Source of the DNA: Azospirillum brasilense | Lineage (GTDB): Bacteria > Pseudomonadota > Alphaproteobacteria > Azospirillales > Azospirillaceae | NCBI RefSeq assembly: GCF_005222205.1 | Contig: NZ_CP032345.1 | Coordinates: 933,001 to 997,000, forward strand | Direction of reading: 5' to 3' | DNA: 64,000 bases | Shown here: one piece after another, positions 32,379 to 40,500 of the stretch | Layout: every line of letters starts with the position of its first letter | Position numbering within the stretch: position 1 is the first letter of the stretch | The notes under the pieces: model-generated | What the model saw: the letters and a program-made list of their open reading frames with translations, nothing else | Databases searched by the model: none | What the model was told of the DNA's origin: nothing | Position numbers and translations under genes: made by a program

Positions 32379-33053
32379 TCACGAATCGCCCAGGGCGTTC
32401 TCGTCCTCGTCGCCGATGAAGTCGCCGCCGGCTTCCGGGCCGTTCTGTCCGGCCTGGCCTGCGTCGGGGTCTTCCCCGTCCTTTTCCCACTGATCGTTGG
32501 GAGTCTCGATGACCTCCCGGGTCTTCGGGGCCAGGGCGGCCACCGCGACGCTGAAGACCTCGTCGGGGGCCAGCATGATGTCCTGCCCGTCCGGAGCGTC
32601 CCCCTCGGCCCCGGGATTGCGTCCGTCCTTGCTGACGCGGCGGTAGATCGGCTTGCCCGGCATGGTGTCCCAGATCCTGCCGTCGGGCGTGGTCACATAC
32701 ATGTGCTGCGGCAGCACCTGCCCGGGAAGAAAGCGGCCCCACAGGCGGATGCCGCTGCCCTCCTGCGGCGTGAAGCCGAATTCTCGGCACAGCAGGAGCA
32801 GGCTGAGCGGCGCGACCTGCGCCGGCGGCTGGTCGGGGGCGGGCCCTTTCCAAAGGTCGTTGTTGGTGAGCACCGTCAGCCCACCGGCAATCTCGTCGTC
32901 AACCGGAATGTCCTCCACCCCGTAGAGAAGATCGCCCAGCCTGGCGTACCGTGTGTTGATCGCGACGGCCGTCTCGGGATCGCCGGACAGCGCGAAGACA
33001 TGGCACGCCATATCGTGATGGCTGTCGTTCCCGATGAATTTTTCCCTGGGCAT
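32379..33053 (-). CDS. Hypothetical protein, 224 aa, acidic C-terminus
   Basis: No family was recognised. AGGAG sits just before the ATG (33053). The protein has an N-terminal His-containing stretch (GNDSHHDMACHVFALSG). A middle section resembles a phage- or toxin-type YTTPDGRIWDTMPGKPIYRR strand region, and the C-terminus is acidic and disordered (EDPDAGQ...DEDENALGDS). No signal peptide or membrane segment is seen. It lies downstream of, and in the same direction as, the subtilase gene, and converges on the chemoreceptor gene. Confidence 0.75.
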   Translation of the reverse strand: MPREKFIGNDSHHDMACHVFALSGDPETAVAINTRYARLGDLLYGVEDIPVDDEIAGGLTVLTNNDLWKGPAPDQPPAQVAPLSLLLLCREFGFTPQEGSGIRLWGRFLPGQVLPQHMYVTTPDGRIWDTMPGKPIYRRVSKDGRNPGAEGDAPDGQDIMLAPDEVFSVAVAALAPKTREVIETPNDQWEKDGEDPDAGQAGQNGPEAGGDFIGDEDENALGDS

Positions 33054-33178
33054 CGCTCCTCCTTGACCGGCACCCCCACCGCCGGCGCCCGCGAAGGACG
33101 CGCGCCGGCCGGGCACCACCGGAAAGGACGAGGCGAAGCCGAACGTCGTGAAGGAAAAGACGCCGGGAGGCCGCCCTT

Positions 33179-33200
33179 AAAGCGGATTGCAATCCGCTTT
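33179..33200. repeat. 22-bp perfect palindrome
   Basis: AAAGCGGATTG followed immediately by its exact reverse complement CAATCCGCTTT, with no spacer. It lies between the 224-aa gene and the subtilase gene and shares the AAAGCGRA...TYCGCTTT outline with the hairpin at 33267-33292. Confidence 0.7.
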
Positions 33201-33266
33201 GGACCGCGACGGCGGTCCCGGTCGCACATGCGGCCGGAGCCCGCCGGCGAATGAGGCGCTATGAGT

Positions 33267-33292
33267 CTAAAGCGAACGGAAGTTCGCTTTAG
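33267..33292 (-). terminator. Hairpin at the end of the subtilase gene
   Basis: CTAAAGCGAAC (33267-33277) and GTTCGCTTTAG (33282-33292) form a perfect 11-bp stem with a 4-base loop. The stem includes the subtilase stop codon. It resembles the nearby palindrome at 33179-33200, so it may be a dispersed repeat used as a terminator. Confidence 0.5.
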
Positions 33293-35133
33293 GCGGCGTC
33301 GAGCGGATGCAGCGGGTCGGGGTGATGCTCCGCCAGGGCCGCGGCGTGGGCGTAAGCGTCCAGCGGCGGGACGGCGTCGTACAGCGACGCACCATGGTCG
33401 GCGTGCAGCGGAGCCGCCGCCTCCAGCCGCTGCGCGACGAGATGCTGCCACACGGTGTCCTGGCCGTCCGCGTGTTGGGCGGCGGGCGGGCTCGCGGACA
33501 GGGCCGACGCCACGGCGCCCGTCCCGGCGGCGGAGGGGAACCAGGACTTGTCGGCGTCGACGACCAGCGTGCCGTTCCACCACAGGCCGGCCTGCCCCTT
33601 CACCACGTCCTTCCCGTCGAGCGCGCCCTTGTCGTAGGTGACGTTCGACGCCGTGGGGGCGACGGCGTGGCCGTTGATGGTGACTTTGTTGACGAACAGC
33701 GAGCGGTCCTGCCCGTTCACCATGGCGTCGTTGTCGTACTGGACCTGGACCTTGTGCGCCTGGTCGGCGGTCAGGTTGGTGGCGAAGGTGAAGTCCTTGG
33801 CCGCCGTGCCGACGGTGGCGCCGCCGATGGCCTTGCCGTCCACCAGCAGATTGAAATGGGCGTTCACACCGCCGGCCGCGGCTCCGGAGGCGTTGACCGT
33901 GATCGTCGTGTTGGCGGGCGCCGCCTGGACCGGGAAATCCTTCGCCGGGGCATCGACCACCAGCGTGCCGCCCCACCACATCGACGACTGGCCCTTGACC
34001 ACGTCCTTGCCGTCGAGCGCGCCCTTGTCATAGGTGACGTTGGCGGCGGCCGGGCTGTGGGCCGTGCCGTTGATCGTCACCTTGTTGACGAACAGGTTGC
34101 GGTCCTGGCCGTTGACGAAGCCGTCGTTGTCGTACTGGACCTGCACCTTGTGGGCCTGGTCGGCGGTCAGGTTGGCGGTGAAGCTGTAGTCCTTGGCCGC
34201 CGAATCCACCGTGGCCTGCCCCACCGTCTTGCCGTCCACCAGCAGGTTGAAATGGGCGTTCACCCCGCCCGCCGGCGCGCCGGAAGCGTTGACGGTGATC
34301 GTCGTGGCGCTCTGCGCCGTTGGGACCGGGGCGGACTGGGCGATCTTGGCCAGCAGGGCGTCGGTGTCCAGCTCGAAATAGCCGGCGGTGCCCATGGCCT
34401 TGCCGGTGCTGCGGGCGAGATCGAGGAACTCCGACTGGGTCAGCCGGGTGCCGGTCTGCTCCACCCACGCCTGCTGCGCCCGCGCCACCGCCGCGGTGAC
34501 CGCCGGCGCGGCGAAGGAGGAGCCGTTGGCCGTGTAGGTGACGCCCGACAGATTGGTGATCCGCACGTCGGTGCCGTCGGCGCAGACGTCGGTCAGCGAC
34601 GGGCTGCGCTGCGCCCAGGACGGGAAGGCGCCGTCCCCGGTGGAGGCCGAAACGCAGATCTGGTTCACGTCGGCCGCGTAGCTGGACACGGTCTGCGTCG
34701 CCCCGCCGTCGCCGCTGTTGCCGGCGGCGGCCACGGTCAGCACGCGCTTGGCGGCGAGAGCGGCCAACTCGTCGGAGATCGTGGTGGTGGCCGCGGTCGT
34801 CTGCGCGCCGCCGCCCAGCGACAGGTTCACCGCCGTGATGTTGTAGGCGTCGGCGTTGGCGACGACCCACTGCAGGGCCTTCTCGATGTTGGCCTCGCTG
34901 GCGCCGCTGCCGTCGTCGGGCATGACCTTCAGCGCGATGATGCCGACGTCGGGCGCGTTCTCCAGGATCTCCGCGGTGACCAGGGCGCCGTGCGTGTTCG
35001 CGTTGGCGACCATGACGTCGTTGTCGTTTCCGTAGAAGTCATGCTGATAGACCAGCCGGCCCGTGTTCCAGGCGGAGGACAGGCCGCTGTCGATCACAAC
35101 GACGTTGCCGGCGGAAGCGGAGCTGTTCGACAT
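33289..35133 (-). CDS. S8 subtilisin-like protease with two CBM60-like sugar-binding repeats
   Basis: The 614-aa protein has an N-terminal subtilase domain with triad D15 (VVVIDSGLS), H48 (NTHGALVT) and S206 (GSSFAAP), plus oxyanion Asn139 (AAGNSGDGG). Two near-identical repeats follow (residues about 277-396 and 409-527). Each has TITVNASG, GGVNAHFNLLVDGK, NLTADQAHKVQVQYDND, NGQDR and DKGALDGKDVVKGQ...WW, resembling Ca-dependent xylan-binding CBM60-type domains. The C-terminal 85 residues are His/Ala-rich. No signal peptide or propeptide is seen, so export by a type I or other leaderless route is inferred. Substrate unknown. Confidence 0.85.
   Translation of the reverse strand: MSNSSASAGNVVVIDSGLSSAWNTGRLVYQHDFYGNDNDVMVANANTHGALVTAEILENAPDVGIIALKVMPDDGSGASEANIEKALQWVVANADAYNITAVNLSLGGGAQTTAATTTISDELAALAAKRVLTVAAAGNSGDGGATQTVSSYAADVNQICVSASTGDGAFPSWAQRSPSLTDVCADGTDVRITNLSGVTYTANGSSFAAPAVTAAVARAQQAWVEQTGTRLTQSEFLDLARSTGKAMGTAGYFELDTDALLAKIAQSAPVPTAQSATTITVNASGAPAGGVNAHFNLLVDGKTVGQATVDSAAKDYSFTANLTADQAHKVQVQYDNDGFVNGQDRNLFVNKVTINGTAHSPAAANVTYDKGALDGKDVVKGQSSMWWGGTLVVDAPAKDFPVQAAPANTTITVNASGAAAGGVNAHFNLLVDGKAIGGATVGTAAKDFTFATNLTADQAHKVQVQYDNDAMVNGQDRSLFVNKVTINGHAVAPTASNVTYDKGALDGKDVVKGQAGLWWNGTLVVDADKSWFPSAAGTGAVASALSASPPAAQHADGQDTVWQHLVAQRLEAAAPLHADHGASLYDAVPPLDAYAHAAALAEHHPDPLHPLDAA
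33553..33909 (-). repeat. Second copy of the CBM60-like coding repeat
   Basis: Encodes residues about 409-527 of the subtilase. It is nearly identical in protein sequence to the first copy (33946-34305), including the shared blocks NLTADQAHKVQVQYDND and DKGALDGKDVVKGQ. It represents an internal tandem duplication. Confidence 0.85.
33946..34305 (-). repeat. First copy of the CBM60-like coding repeat
   Basis: Encodes residues about 277-396 of the subtilase. The two copies are separated by a short Ala/Pro linker (PAKDFPVQAAPAN). Confidence 0.85.
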
Positions 35134-35256
35134 CTTGCCAACCTTGTTCGTTCTTGGGCGAACGGCGCCCGCTTACCGGACGCGCAGGGCTGGACTATGC
35201 GTGTTTTGCTGTGGCCGCCGTATGACCGCTGCGGGCGATTGCTGTGACCTGATACC

Positions 35257-35280
35257 GTCAAGCCAAGGACTTGGCTTGAC
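35257..35280. promoter_or_regulatory. 11-bp perfect inverted repeat upstream of the subtilase gene
   Basis: GTCAAGCCAAG (35257-35267) and CTTGGCTTGAC (35270-35280) are perfect arms around GA, about 125-150 bp before the subtilase start. The symmetry and position fit an operator for a dimeric regulator. An RNA hairpin is also possible. Confidence 0.5.
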
Positions 35281-35343
35281 GTATTGCGTTCAAACGCCAC
35301 GCAGGCTTTTCGCGCCATGGGGCGCGGCGCCCGGTCGGGCGCT

Positions 35344-35387
35344 CCGGCGAGCGGATGAACGGGAAAGCCCATTCATCCGCTCGCCGG
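35344..35387 (-). terminator. Strong hairpin after recN
   Basis: CCGGCGAGCGGATGAA (35344-35359) and its exact reverse complement (35372-35387) form a 16-bp stem with a 12-base loop, starting 16 bp after the recN stop. No T-run follows, so termination would be hairpin-dependent or aided by Rho. Confidence 0.6.
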
Positions 35388-35402
35388 GATCATGGTACCG
35401 CG

Positions 35403-37073
35403 CTAGCCGCGCCCGGCGATCAGGCTGTCGGCGGCGGCGCGGGCCTCGGCGGTGACGGTGGCGCCGGACAGCATGCGGGCGATCTCCTCGCGGCGGTCGT
35501 CGCCGTCCAGCTCGACCACGCCGGTCGTCACCTGCTCGCCCTTCACCGACTTCTGGACCTTGAGGTGGATGGAGCCGCGGGCGGCGACCTGCGGGCTGTG
35601 GGTGACCACCAGGACCTGAAGCCCCTGCCCGAGCGTCTTCAGCCGCTCGCCCACCGCGGCGGCGACAGCGCCGCCGATGCCGGTGTCCACCTCGTCGAAC
35701 ACCAGCGTGCCGACGGTCGAGGTCTGGGCCAGCACCACCTTCAGCGCCAGCATGAAGCGCGCCAGCTCGCCACCGGACGCGATCTTGTTCAGCGCACCGG
35801 GGGGCGAACCGGGGTTGGTGGCGACCTGGAAGGCCACGCGGTCCATGCCGGCGGCGGTCCAGTCCGATTCGTCGGCCAACGGCTCGACCAGCGTGCGGAA
35901 CTTCGCCTTCTCCAGCTTCAGCGGGGCGAGTTCGGTGGCGACCGCCGTATCCAGCCGCCCGGCGGCCTGCTGGCGCTCCCGGCTCAGCGACTCGGCGGCC
36001 TTGCGGTAAGCGTCGCGGGCGGCCTCCGCCTCACGGGCGAGGCGGGCCAGCAGATCGCCCTGGTCCTCGATCAGGAGCAGCCGGTCGGCCATGTCCTTGC
36101 GCAGGGGGGCCAGCGCGTCCACGTCCACCCCGTGCTTGCGGGCGGCGGCGCGCAGGGCGAACAGCCGCTCCTCCAGCTTCTCAAGGGCCTGCGGGTCCAT
36201 ATCCACGTCGGAGGACACGGCCTGGAGACCGGCGATGGCCTCCCCCGCCTCGGTCGCGGCGCGGTCGAGCGCGGCGATGACCGGGTCGAGCTTGCCGGCG
36301 GCCTTGTCGGCGATGCGGCTCAGCGTGCGGATGGCCGAGGACAGGGCGCGCTCCACCCCGCGGTCGCCCGACAGCTCCCCATAGGCGGCGTTCAGCGCGT
36401 CGACCAGCTTTTCCCGGTGCATCAGCACGGCGCGGGTCTCGGCCAGTTCCTCCTCTTCGCCCGGCTTGGGGGCCAGCGCGTCCAGCTCGGCCACGGCGTG
36501 GCGGAGATACTCCTCCTCCGAGCGGGCGCGGGCGATCTCGGCGGCGGCGTTGGCCCGCGCGTCCTCGACCTGTCTCCAGGCGCGGTGGGTGGCGGCGACC
36601 TGGGCAGCCTGGGCGGCCAGCCCGGCGTAGGCGTCCAGCACGCCGCGGTGGGTCTGCGGATTCAGGAGGCCGTGGGTGTCGAACTGGCCATGGACCTCGA
36701 CCAGCTCCTCGCCCAGCCGCTTCAGCAGGCCGACGCCGACCGCCTGGTCGTTGACCCAGGCGCGGCTGCGCCCGTCGGCACTGACGGTGCGGCGGACGAC
36801 CAGCCGCTCCTCGGGGTCGAGCCCCTGCTCCCTGAGGATGGCGAGCGCCGGGTGGTCACCCGACAGGTCGAACTCCGCCGTCACCGACGCCTGGTCGGCG
36901 CCGTGACGGACGAGGCCCGAATCGGCCCGCGCGCCCAGCGCCAGACCCAGCGCGTCGAGCAGGATCGACTTGCCCGCACCGGTCTCGCCGGTGAGGACGC
37001 ACAGGCCCTTGCGGAAGCCCAGCCCCAGCCGTTCGATCAGGACGACGTCCCGGATCGTCAGCGACGCCAGCAT
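35403..37073 (-). CDS. recN: DNA repair protein RecN
   Basis: This 556-aa SMC-like ATPase acts in double-strand break repair. It has an N-terminal ATPase half with Walker A GETGAGKS near residues 28-35, QFDTHGLL and a long central coiled coil (about 150-360). The C-terminal half carries the signature SGGELARFMLALK near 428 and Walker B LVFDEVDTGIGG near 456. ATG 37073 (MLASLTIRDVVLIERL) is the classic RecN start, and AGGAC lies upstream. It begins 8 bp after the bamD stop, so both are probably co-transcribed. Confidence 0.96.
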   Translation of the reverse strand: MLASLTIRDVVLIERLGLGFRKGLCVLTGETGAGKSILLDALGLALGARADSGLVRHGADQASVTAEFDLSGDHPALAILREQGLDPEERLVVRRTVSADGRSRAWVNDQAVGVGLLKRLGEELVEVHGQFDTHGLLNPQTHRGVLDAYAGLAAQAAQVAATHRAWRQVEDARANAAAEIARARSEEEYLRHAVAELDALAPKPGEEEELAETRAVLMHREKLVDALNAAYGELSGDRGVERALSSAIRTLSRIADKAAGKLDPVIAALDRAATEAGEAIAGLQAVSSDVDMDPQALEKLEERLFALRAAARKHGVDVDALAPLRKDMADRLLLIEDQGDLLARLAREAEAARDAYRKAAESLSRERQQAAGRLDTAVATELAPLKLEKAKFRTLVEPLADESDWTAAGMDRVAFQVATNPGSPPGALNKIASGGELARFMLALKVVLAQTSTVGTLVFDEVDTGIGGAVAAAVGERLKTLGQGLQVLVVTHSPQVAARGSIHLKVQKSVKGEQVTTGVVELDGDDRREEIARMLSGATVTAEARAAADSLIAGRG

Positions 37074-37081
37074 GGATCGTC

Positions 37082-37900
37082 CTAGAACAGGGAGCTCCAG
37101 GCTCTGCTGATCCAGGACTTCTCGTTTCGCTCCGGACGCACGTTGGCGTCCACCAGCAGTGCGTAGCTGTCCGTGTACCATTCGCTGCCGGGGAAGTTGT
37201 GGCCGAGCACGGCGGCGGCGGTCTTCGCCTCGTCCGTGATTCCCAGCGCCAGATAGCACTCCACCAGCCGGTGCAGCGCCTCAGGGACGTGGGAGGTGGT
37301 CTGGTAGTTTTCAATCACCGTGCGGAACCGGCCGATGGCGGCGGTGTACTGGCGCTGCTTCAGATAGAAGCGCCCGACCTCCATCTCCTTGCCGGCGAGA
37401 TGGTCGTTGGTCAGGTCGATCTTGATCTTGGCGTCGCGGGCGTACTGGCTGTCCGGGAAACGGCGCACGACCTCCGACAGCGCGTCCAGCGCCAGGCGGG
37501 TCATGCGCTGGTCGCGGCGCACGTCGGTGATCTGCTCGTAATAGGACAGCGCCCGCATGTAGTAGGCGTAGGAGACGTCGGGGCTGCCCGGATGAAGCTG
37601 GATGTAGCGGTCGAGCGCCAGGATCGCGTCGTCGTACTTCAGATCCTGGTAATGGGCGTAGGCCGCCATGATCTGCGCCTTGCCCGCCCATTCGGAATAG
37701 GGGTGCTGGCGCTCCACCTCGTCATAGAGCTTGGCGGCGACCTTGAACCGCTCCTCCCGCATGGCGGCGTCGGCCTCTTGGTAGATCTGCTCGGCCGGGC
37801 GCTCGACATACTGGTCCTCGGGTTTGGTCGAGGAGCAGGCGGTCAGGGCGGAAGCCAGGAGGAGGGCCGCAAGCGGCAGACGGGTAAAACGGCGGGGCAT
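37082..37900 (-). CDS. bamD: Outer membrane assembly lipoprotein BamD
   Basis: This 272-aa lipoprotein is part of the Bam complex that inserts beta-barrel proteins into the outer membrane. A signal peptide ends in the lipobox LTAC (Cys about residue 22). The rest is TPR-like helical repeats, including the YERAxxLYDEVERQHPYSEWA-type block (KLYDEVERQHPYSEWAGKA) near 62 and the FPDSQYARDA and GRFYLKQRQYTAAIGRF segments typical of BamD. Length matches the family (about 250-280). A promoter-like TATATA lies 30 bp upstream. Confidence 0.95.
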   Translation of the reverse strand: MPRRFTRLPLAALLLASALTACSSTKPEDQYVERPAEQIYQEADAAMREERFKVAAKLYDEVERQHPYSEWAGKAQIMAAYAHYQDLKYDDAILALDRYIQLHPGSPDVSYAYYMRALSYYEQITDVRRDQRMTRLALDALSEVVRRFPDSQYARDAKIKIDLTNDHLAGKEMEVGRFYLKQRQYTAAIGRFRTVIENYQTTSHVPEALHRLVECYLALGITDEAKTAAAVLGHNFPGSEWYTDSYALLVDANVRPERNEKSWISRAWSSLF

Positions 37901-37929
37901 GGTCGTCGCGATGCTTTCGAAGTTGGCCC

Positions 37930-37960
37930 TATATAGCACGCCGGGGCGCGGGGGCGGCAA
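37930..37960 (-). promoter_or_regulatory. Candidate bamD promoter
   Basis: On the minus strand TTGCCG (37955-37960) and TATATA (37930-37935) are 19 bp apart, and the latter begins 30 bp before the bamD ATG. The plus-strand 13-mer TATATAGCACGCC here is repeated exactly before the helicase gene at 49698-49710. Confidence 0.45.
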
Positions 37961-38065
37961 GCCGCTTCGGCGAACAAATTTCGAACCTCGCCGCCGCGAT
38001 GCGGCCGGACGCTCCGGAACGGGGGCCGGGATGGGGGCTGGGAAGGGGGCGAAACGGGGGACCGG

Positions 38066-38803
38066 TCAGCCGAACAGCGCGTCGATGTCGGCCTGGCTGA
38101 TGTTGCCCGTCTCCTGATGGTCGGCGGGGCCGTGCAGCTCCAGCGACTCGTCCATCTTGGTGACGGTGGGCGGCAGGGGCATCGCCTCGAACTCGCGCTT
38201 GTTCCAGTGGCTCATCATCGCGTCGACGCGCTCCTCGATGAAGGACAGGGCGCGGACGACCTTGGTGATGCGCTGGCCGGTCAGGTCCTGGAAGTTGCAG
38301 GCCTCGTAGATGCGGACGATCACGTCGTTCATGTCGTTGACACGGTCGGCGTGGTAGCCCTCCGGCAGCGAGGACTTCAACTCGTGAACGACCTCCTCCA
38401 GCTCCTCGGCGCAGGCCATGATGGTGTTGGTCGCGGCCTCCGTCGCGGACACGACGGCGCTCAGCTCCTGGGAGGCCTGCTGGAACTTGTCGTCGCCGGC
38501 CAGCGGGTGGCGGATCGCCGCCATCTCCACCTTGGTGGCCTTGATCCGGCCCGAGATGTCGGCGATCTCGACCTGGATCTGGTCGATCTGCTGGGCGTCC
38601 ATGGTCAGGAAGCGGTCGAGCTTCGCGCCGAGGTCGCTGATGGCGCGGATGACGTCGCTGTTGTCCACGGTGACCGGACCGGACGGCAGCGAGGCCAGCG
38701 CCGGCGCCAGGGGGGCGGCGTCGTCCACCACCGCCTGGTAGGGGTTGCCGGTCCGGCGGGCCTTCTGAAGCTCCGCCATGAAGGGTTTCGAGAGATTCCT
38801 CAT
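38066..38803 (-). CDS. CheZ-like CheY-P phosphatase, 245 aa, with one FliM-like tail motif
   Basis: A helical chemotaxis phosphatase. The family motif ACNFQDLTGQRITKVV contains D173 and Q177, matching the E. coli CheZ catalytic pair Asp143/Gln147. Long helices flank it, forming the CheZ hairpin bundle. The C-terminus ends ISQADIDALFG, resembling the N-terminal CheY-binding peptide of FliM (SQAEIDALL). It should dephosphorylate CheY-P and so reset the flagellar motor. It lies downstream of cheY and a paralogous CheZ-like gene, with 200 bp before it that may hold its own promoter. Confidence 0.88.
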   Translation of the reverse strand: MRNLSKPFMAELQKARRTGNPYQAVVDDAAPLAPALASLPSGPVTVDNSDVIRAISDLGAKLDRFLTMDAQQIDQIQVEIADISGRIKATKVEMAAIRHPLAGDDKFQQASQELSAVVSATEAATNTIMACAEELEEVVHELKSSLPEGYHADRVNDMNDVIVRIYEACNFQDLTGQRITKVVRALSFIEERVDAMMSHWNKREFEAMPLPPTVTKMDESLELHGPADHQETGNISQADIDALFG

Positions 38804-39003
38804 GCGGGCTGCGCCTCTTTCCGAAGGGACGTCCGGGGCATCCGCGCACGCCGGCCCGTCTGGTCAGGACTGCCCGCCAAGGCCGGCATCGACCCGGCGG
38901 GCGACGATCGTCATAGCAAACTTCAGGTCCCAATGCGCCGGCCGTCTGGCGCGGCGGCAACTCTTCACAAATCCGACGCCGAACCGTCGTGTTGACCGCG
39001 GGG

Positions 39004-40131
39004 TCAGCCGAACAGGGCGTCGATGGCCGCCTGATCCAGCGGCGCCGGAGGCTCGTCCGCCGCGGGCGGCGGGGCGGCCGCCGGCTTGGCATCCGGCTTC
39101 GGAGCGGCCGGCTTCGGGGCGGGCTTGGCCGCCGAGGCCGGCTTCGGCACCGGCTTCTTGGCGGCGGGGGCCGGGGCGGGAGCCGACGGCGCCGCGGCCG
39201 GAGCGGGAGCCGGACTGTCGAACAGGCTGTCGATGTCCGCCTGGCTGGCCTTCGCCGGAGCGGCCGGTGCTGGAGCCGGGCTGTCGAACAGGCTGTCGAT
39301 GTCCGCCTGGCTCGCCTTGGATCCGGTCTGGGCCGCCACGGGAGCGGGGGCCGGAGCGGCGGCGGCCGGCGGCGGTTCGGGAGCCGGCGGCGGCGGAACC
39401 GCCATCGCCGGGCTGTCGAACATGCTGTCCACGTCGGCCTGGCTGACGCCGAGGCCGTCGAGCTGGGGACCGTTCAGCAGATGGGCGTCCGGACGGGTGT
39501 CCGTGTTCTCATGGGAGACCTGGATGCCGGCGAGCTTCTCGACGCCCCAGATGTTGATCATCGCGTTGACCCGCTGCTCGATGTAGCGGAGCGCGTTGAC
39601 CACCTTGCTGGTGCGCTGGCCGGTCAGGTCCTGGAACGAGCAGGCGGTGAAGATGTTGGTCACCTCCCCCTCGATCTCGGAGCAGAGTCCGGGATCGGCG
39701 CCGTCCGCCTTCAGCTTGCCCGACAGGTCCATCAGCCGCTCGGCGGCGTTCAGGATCTCGAAGGACGCGCGTTCGGTGGAGATGACGATGGCGTCCAGCT
39801 CGTTGGTCGCCGACGTGATCTTGTCGCCGCCGGCGTCGGGCGGACGCAGGGCCGCGACCTCGCGCCGCGCCTGCTCGATGGAGGCAGCCATCTCCATCAG
39901 CTCGCGCCGCAGCACCTCGACGTGCTTGGAGGCTTCCACCACCTCGCTCTGCTGATGCCAGGAGCTGCGGAACTCCAGCAGCATCTTGCGCACCTCCTCC
40001 GCCGCGGCCCCGTGGGCCCGGCGGTGGAAGCGGCGCAGGAAGGCTCGCCCCTTGGTCGTGCGGGCGATCGCTTCCTCGATCTGGTCGAACTCTTCCTCGG
40101 AAAGCTGCGGAAGCTGATCCAACCCAACCAC
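39004..40131 (-). CDS. CheZ-like protein with four FliM-like CheY-binding motifs, 375 aa
   Basis: The N-terminal two-thirds is a CheZ-type helical domain with ACSFQDLTGQRTSKVV (D168, Q172 equivalent to CheZ Asp143/Gln147). The C-terminal tail (about 225-375) is Pro/Ala/Lys-rich and carries four copies of one motif: SQADVDSMFDSP (230-241), SQADIDSLFDSP (274-285 and 296-307) and the terminal DQAAIDALFG (366-375). These resemble the CheY-P-binding tip of FliM. The GTG at 40131 has AAGGAG only one base upstream, so the TTG three codons later may be the true start. It follows cheY by 3 bp. Confidence 0.88.
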   Translation of the reverse strand: MVGLDQLPQLSEEEFDQIEEAIARTTKGRAFLRRFHRRAHGAAAEEVRKMLLEFRSSWHQQSEVVEASKHVEVLRRELMEMAASIEQARREVAALRPPDAGGDKITSATNELDAIVISTERASFEILNAAERLMDLSGKLKADGADPGLCSEIEGEVTNIFTACSFQDLTGQRTSKVVNALRYIEQRVNAMINIWGVEKLAGIQVSHENTDTRPDAHLLNGPQLDGLGVSQADVDSMFDSPAMAVPPPPAPEPPPAAAAPAPAPVAAQTGSKASQADIDSLFDSPAPAPAAPAKASQADIDSLFDSPAPAPAAAPSAPAPAPAAKKPVPKPASAAKPAPKPAAPKPDAKPAAAPPPAADEPPAPLDQAAIDALFG

Positions 40132-40134
40132 TCC

Positions 40135-40500
40135 TTACCCGCCGATGACGGCCTGGATCTTCTGCTTCAGGGTGTCGGCGTTGAAAGGCTTGACGATGTA
40201 GTTGTTCACACCGGCCTGCTTGGCGGCGATCACGTTCTCGGTCTTGCTTTCGGCGGTGACCATGATGAACGGGGTCGAGGCGAGCTTGGCGTCGGCGCGG
40301 ATCTCCTTGAGGAGCTGCAGGCCGGTCATCGGCTCCATGTTCCAGTCGGAAATGATGAGGCCGAACTTGCTCTCGCGCAGCTTCTGCAGGGCCGAGACGC
40401 CGTCGCCGGCCTCGTCGATGTCCGTGTAGCCGATCTGGGTCAGGAGGTTCCGCACGATGCGCCGCATGGTGGCGTAGTCATCGACGACAAGGATCTTCAT
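40135..40500 (-). CDS. cheY: Chemotaxis response regulator CheY
   Basis: This is a single receiver domain of 121 aa. The acidic pocket is D7-D8, the phosphorylation site D52 (LIISDWNM), the switch Thr82 (MVTAES) and the conserved Lys104 (IVKPF). The SDWNM phospho-site and AGVNNYIVKPFNADTLKQKI end are classic for motor-binding CheY. It is first in a cheY and CheZ-like operon. It stands outside a full che cluster, which is common for CheY/CheZ pairs in this bacterial group. Confidence 0.94.
   Translation of the reverse strand: MKILVVDDYATMRRIVRNLLTQIGYTDIDEAGDGVSALQKLRESKFGLIISDWNMEPMTGLQLLKEIRADAKLASTPFIMVTAESKTENVIAAKQAGVNNYIVKPFNADTLKQKIQAVIGG

Noticed and set aside
33553..34305. Repeats considered as a CRISPR or mobile element
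   Set aside because: The units are about 360 bp, in frame within one protein, and encode a domain duplication. There are no spacers, direct-repeat ends or transposase.
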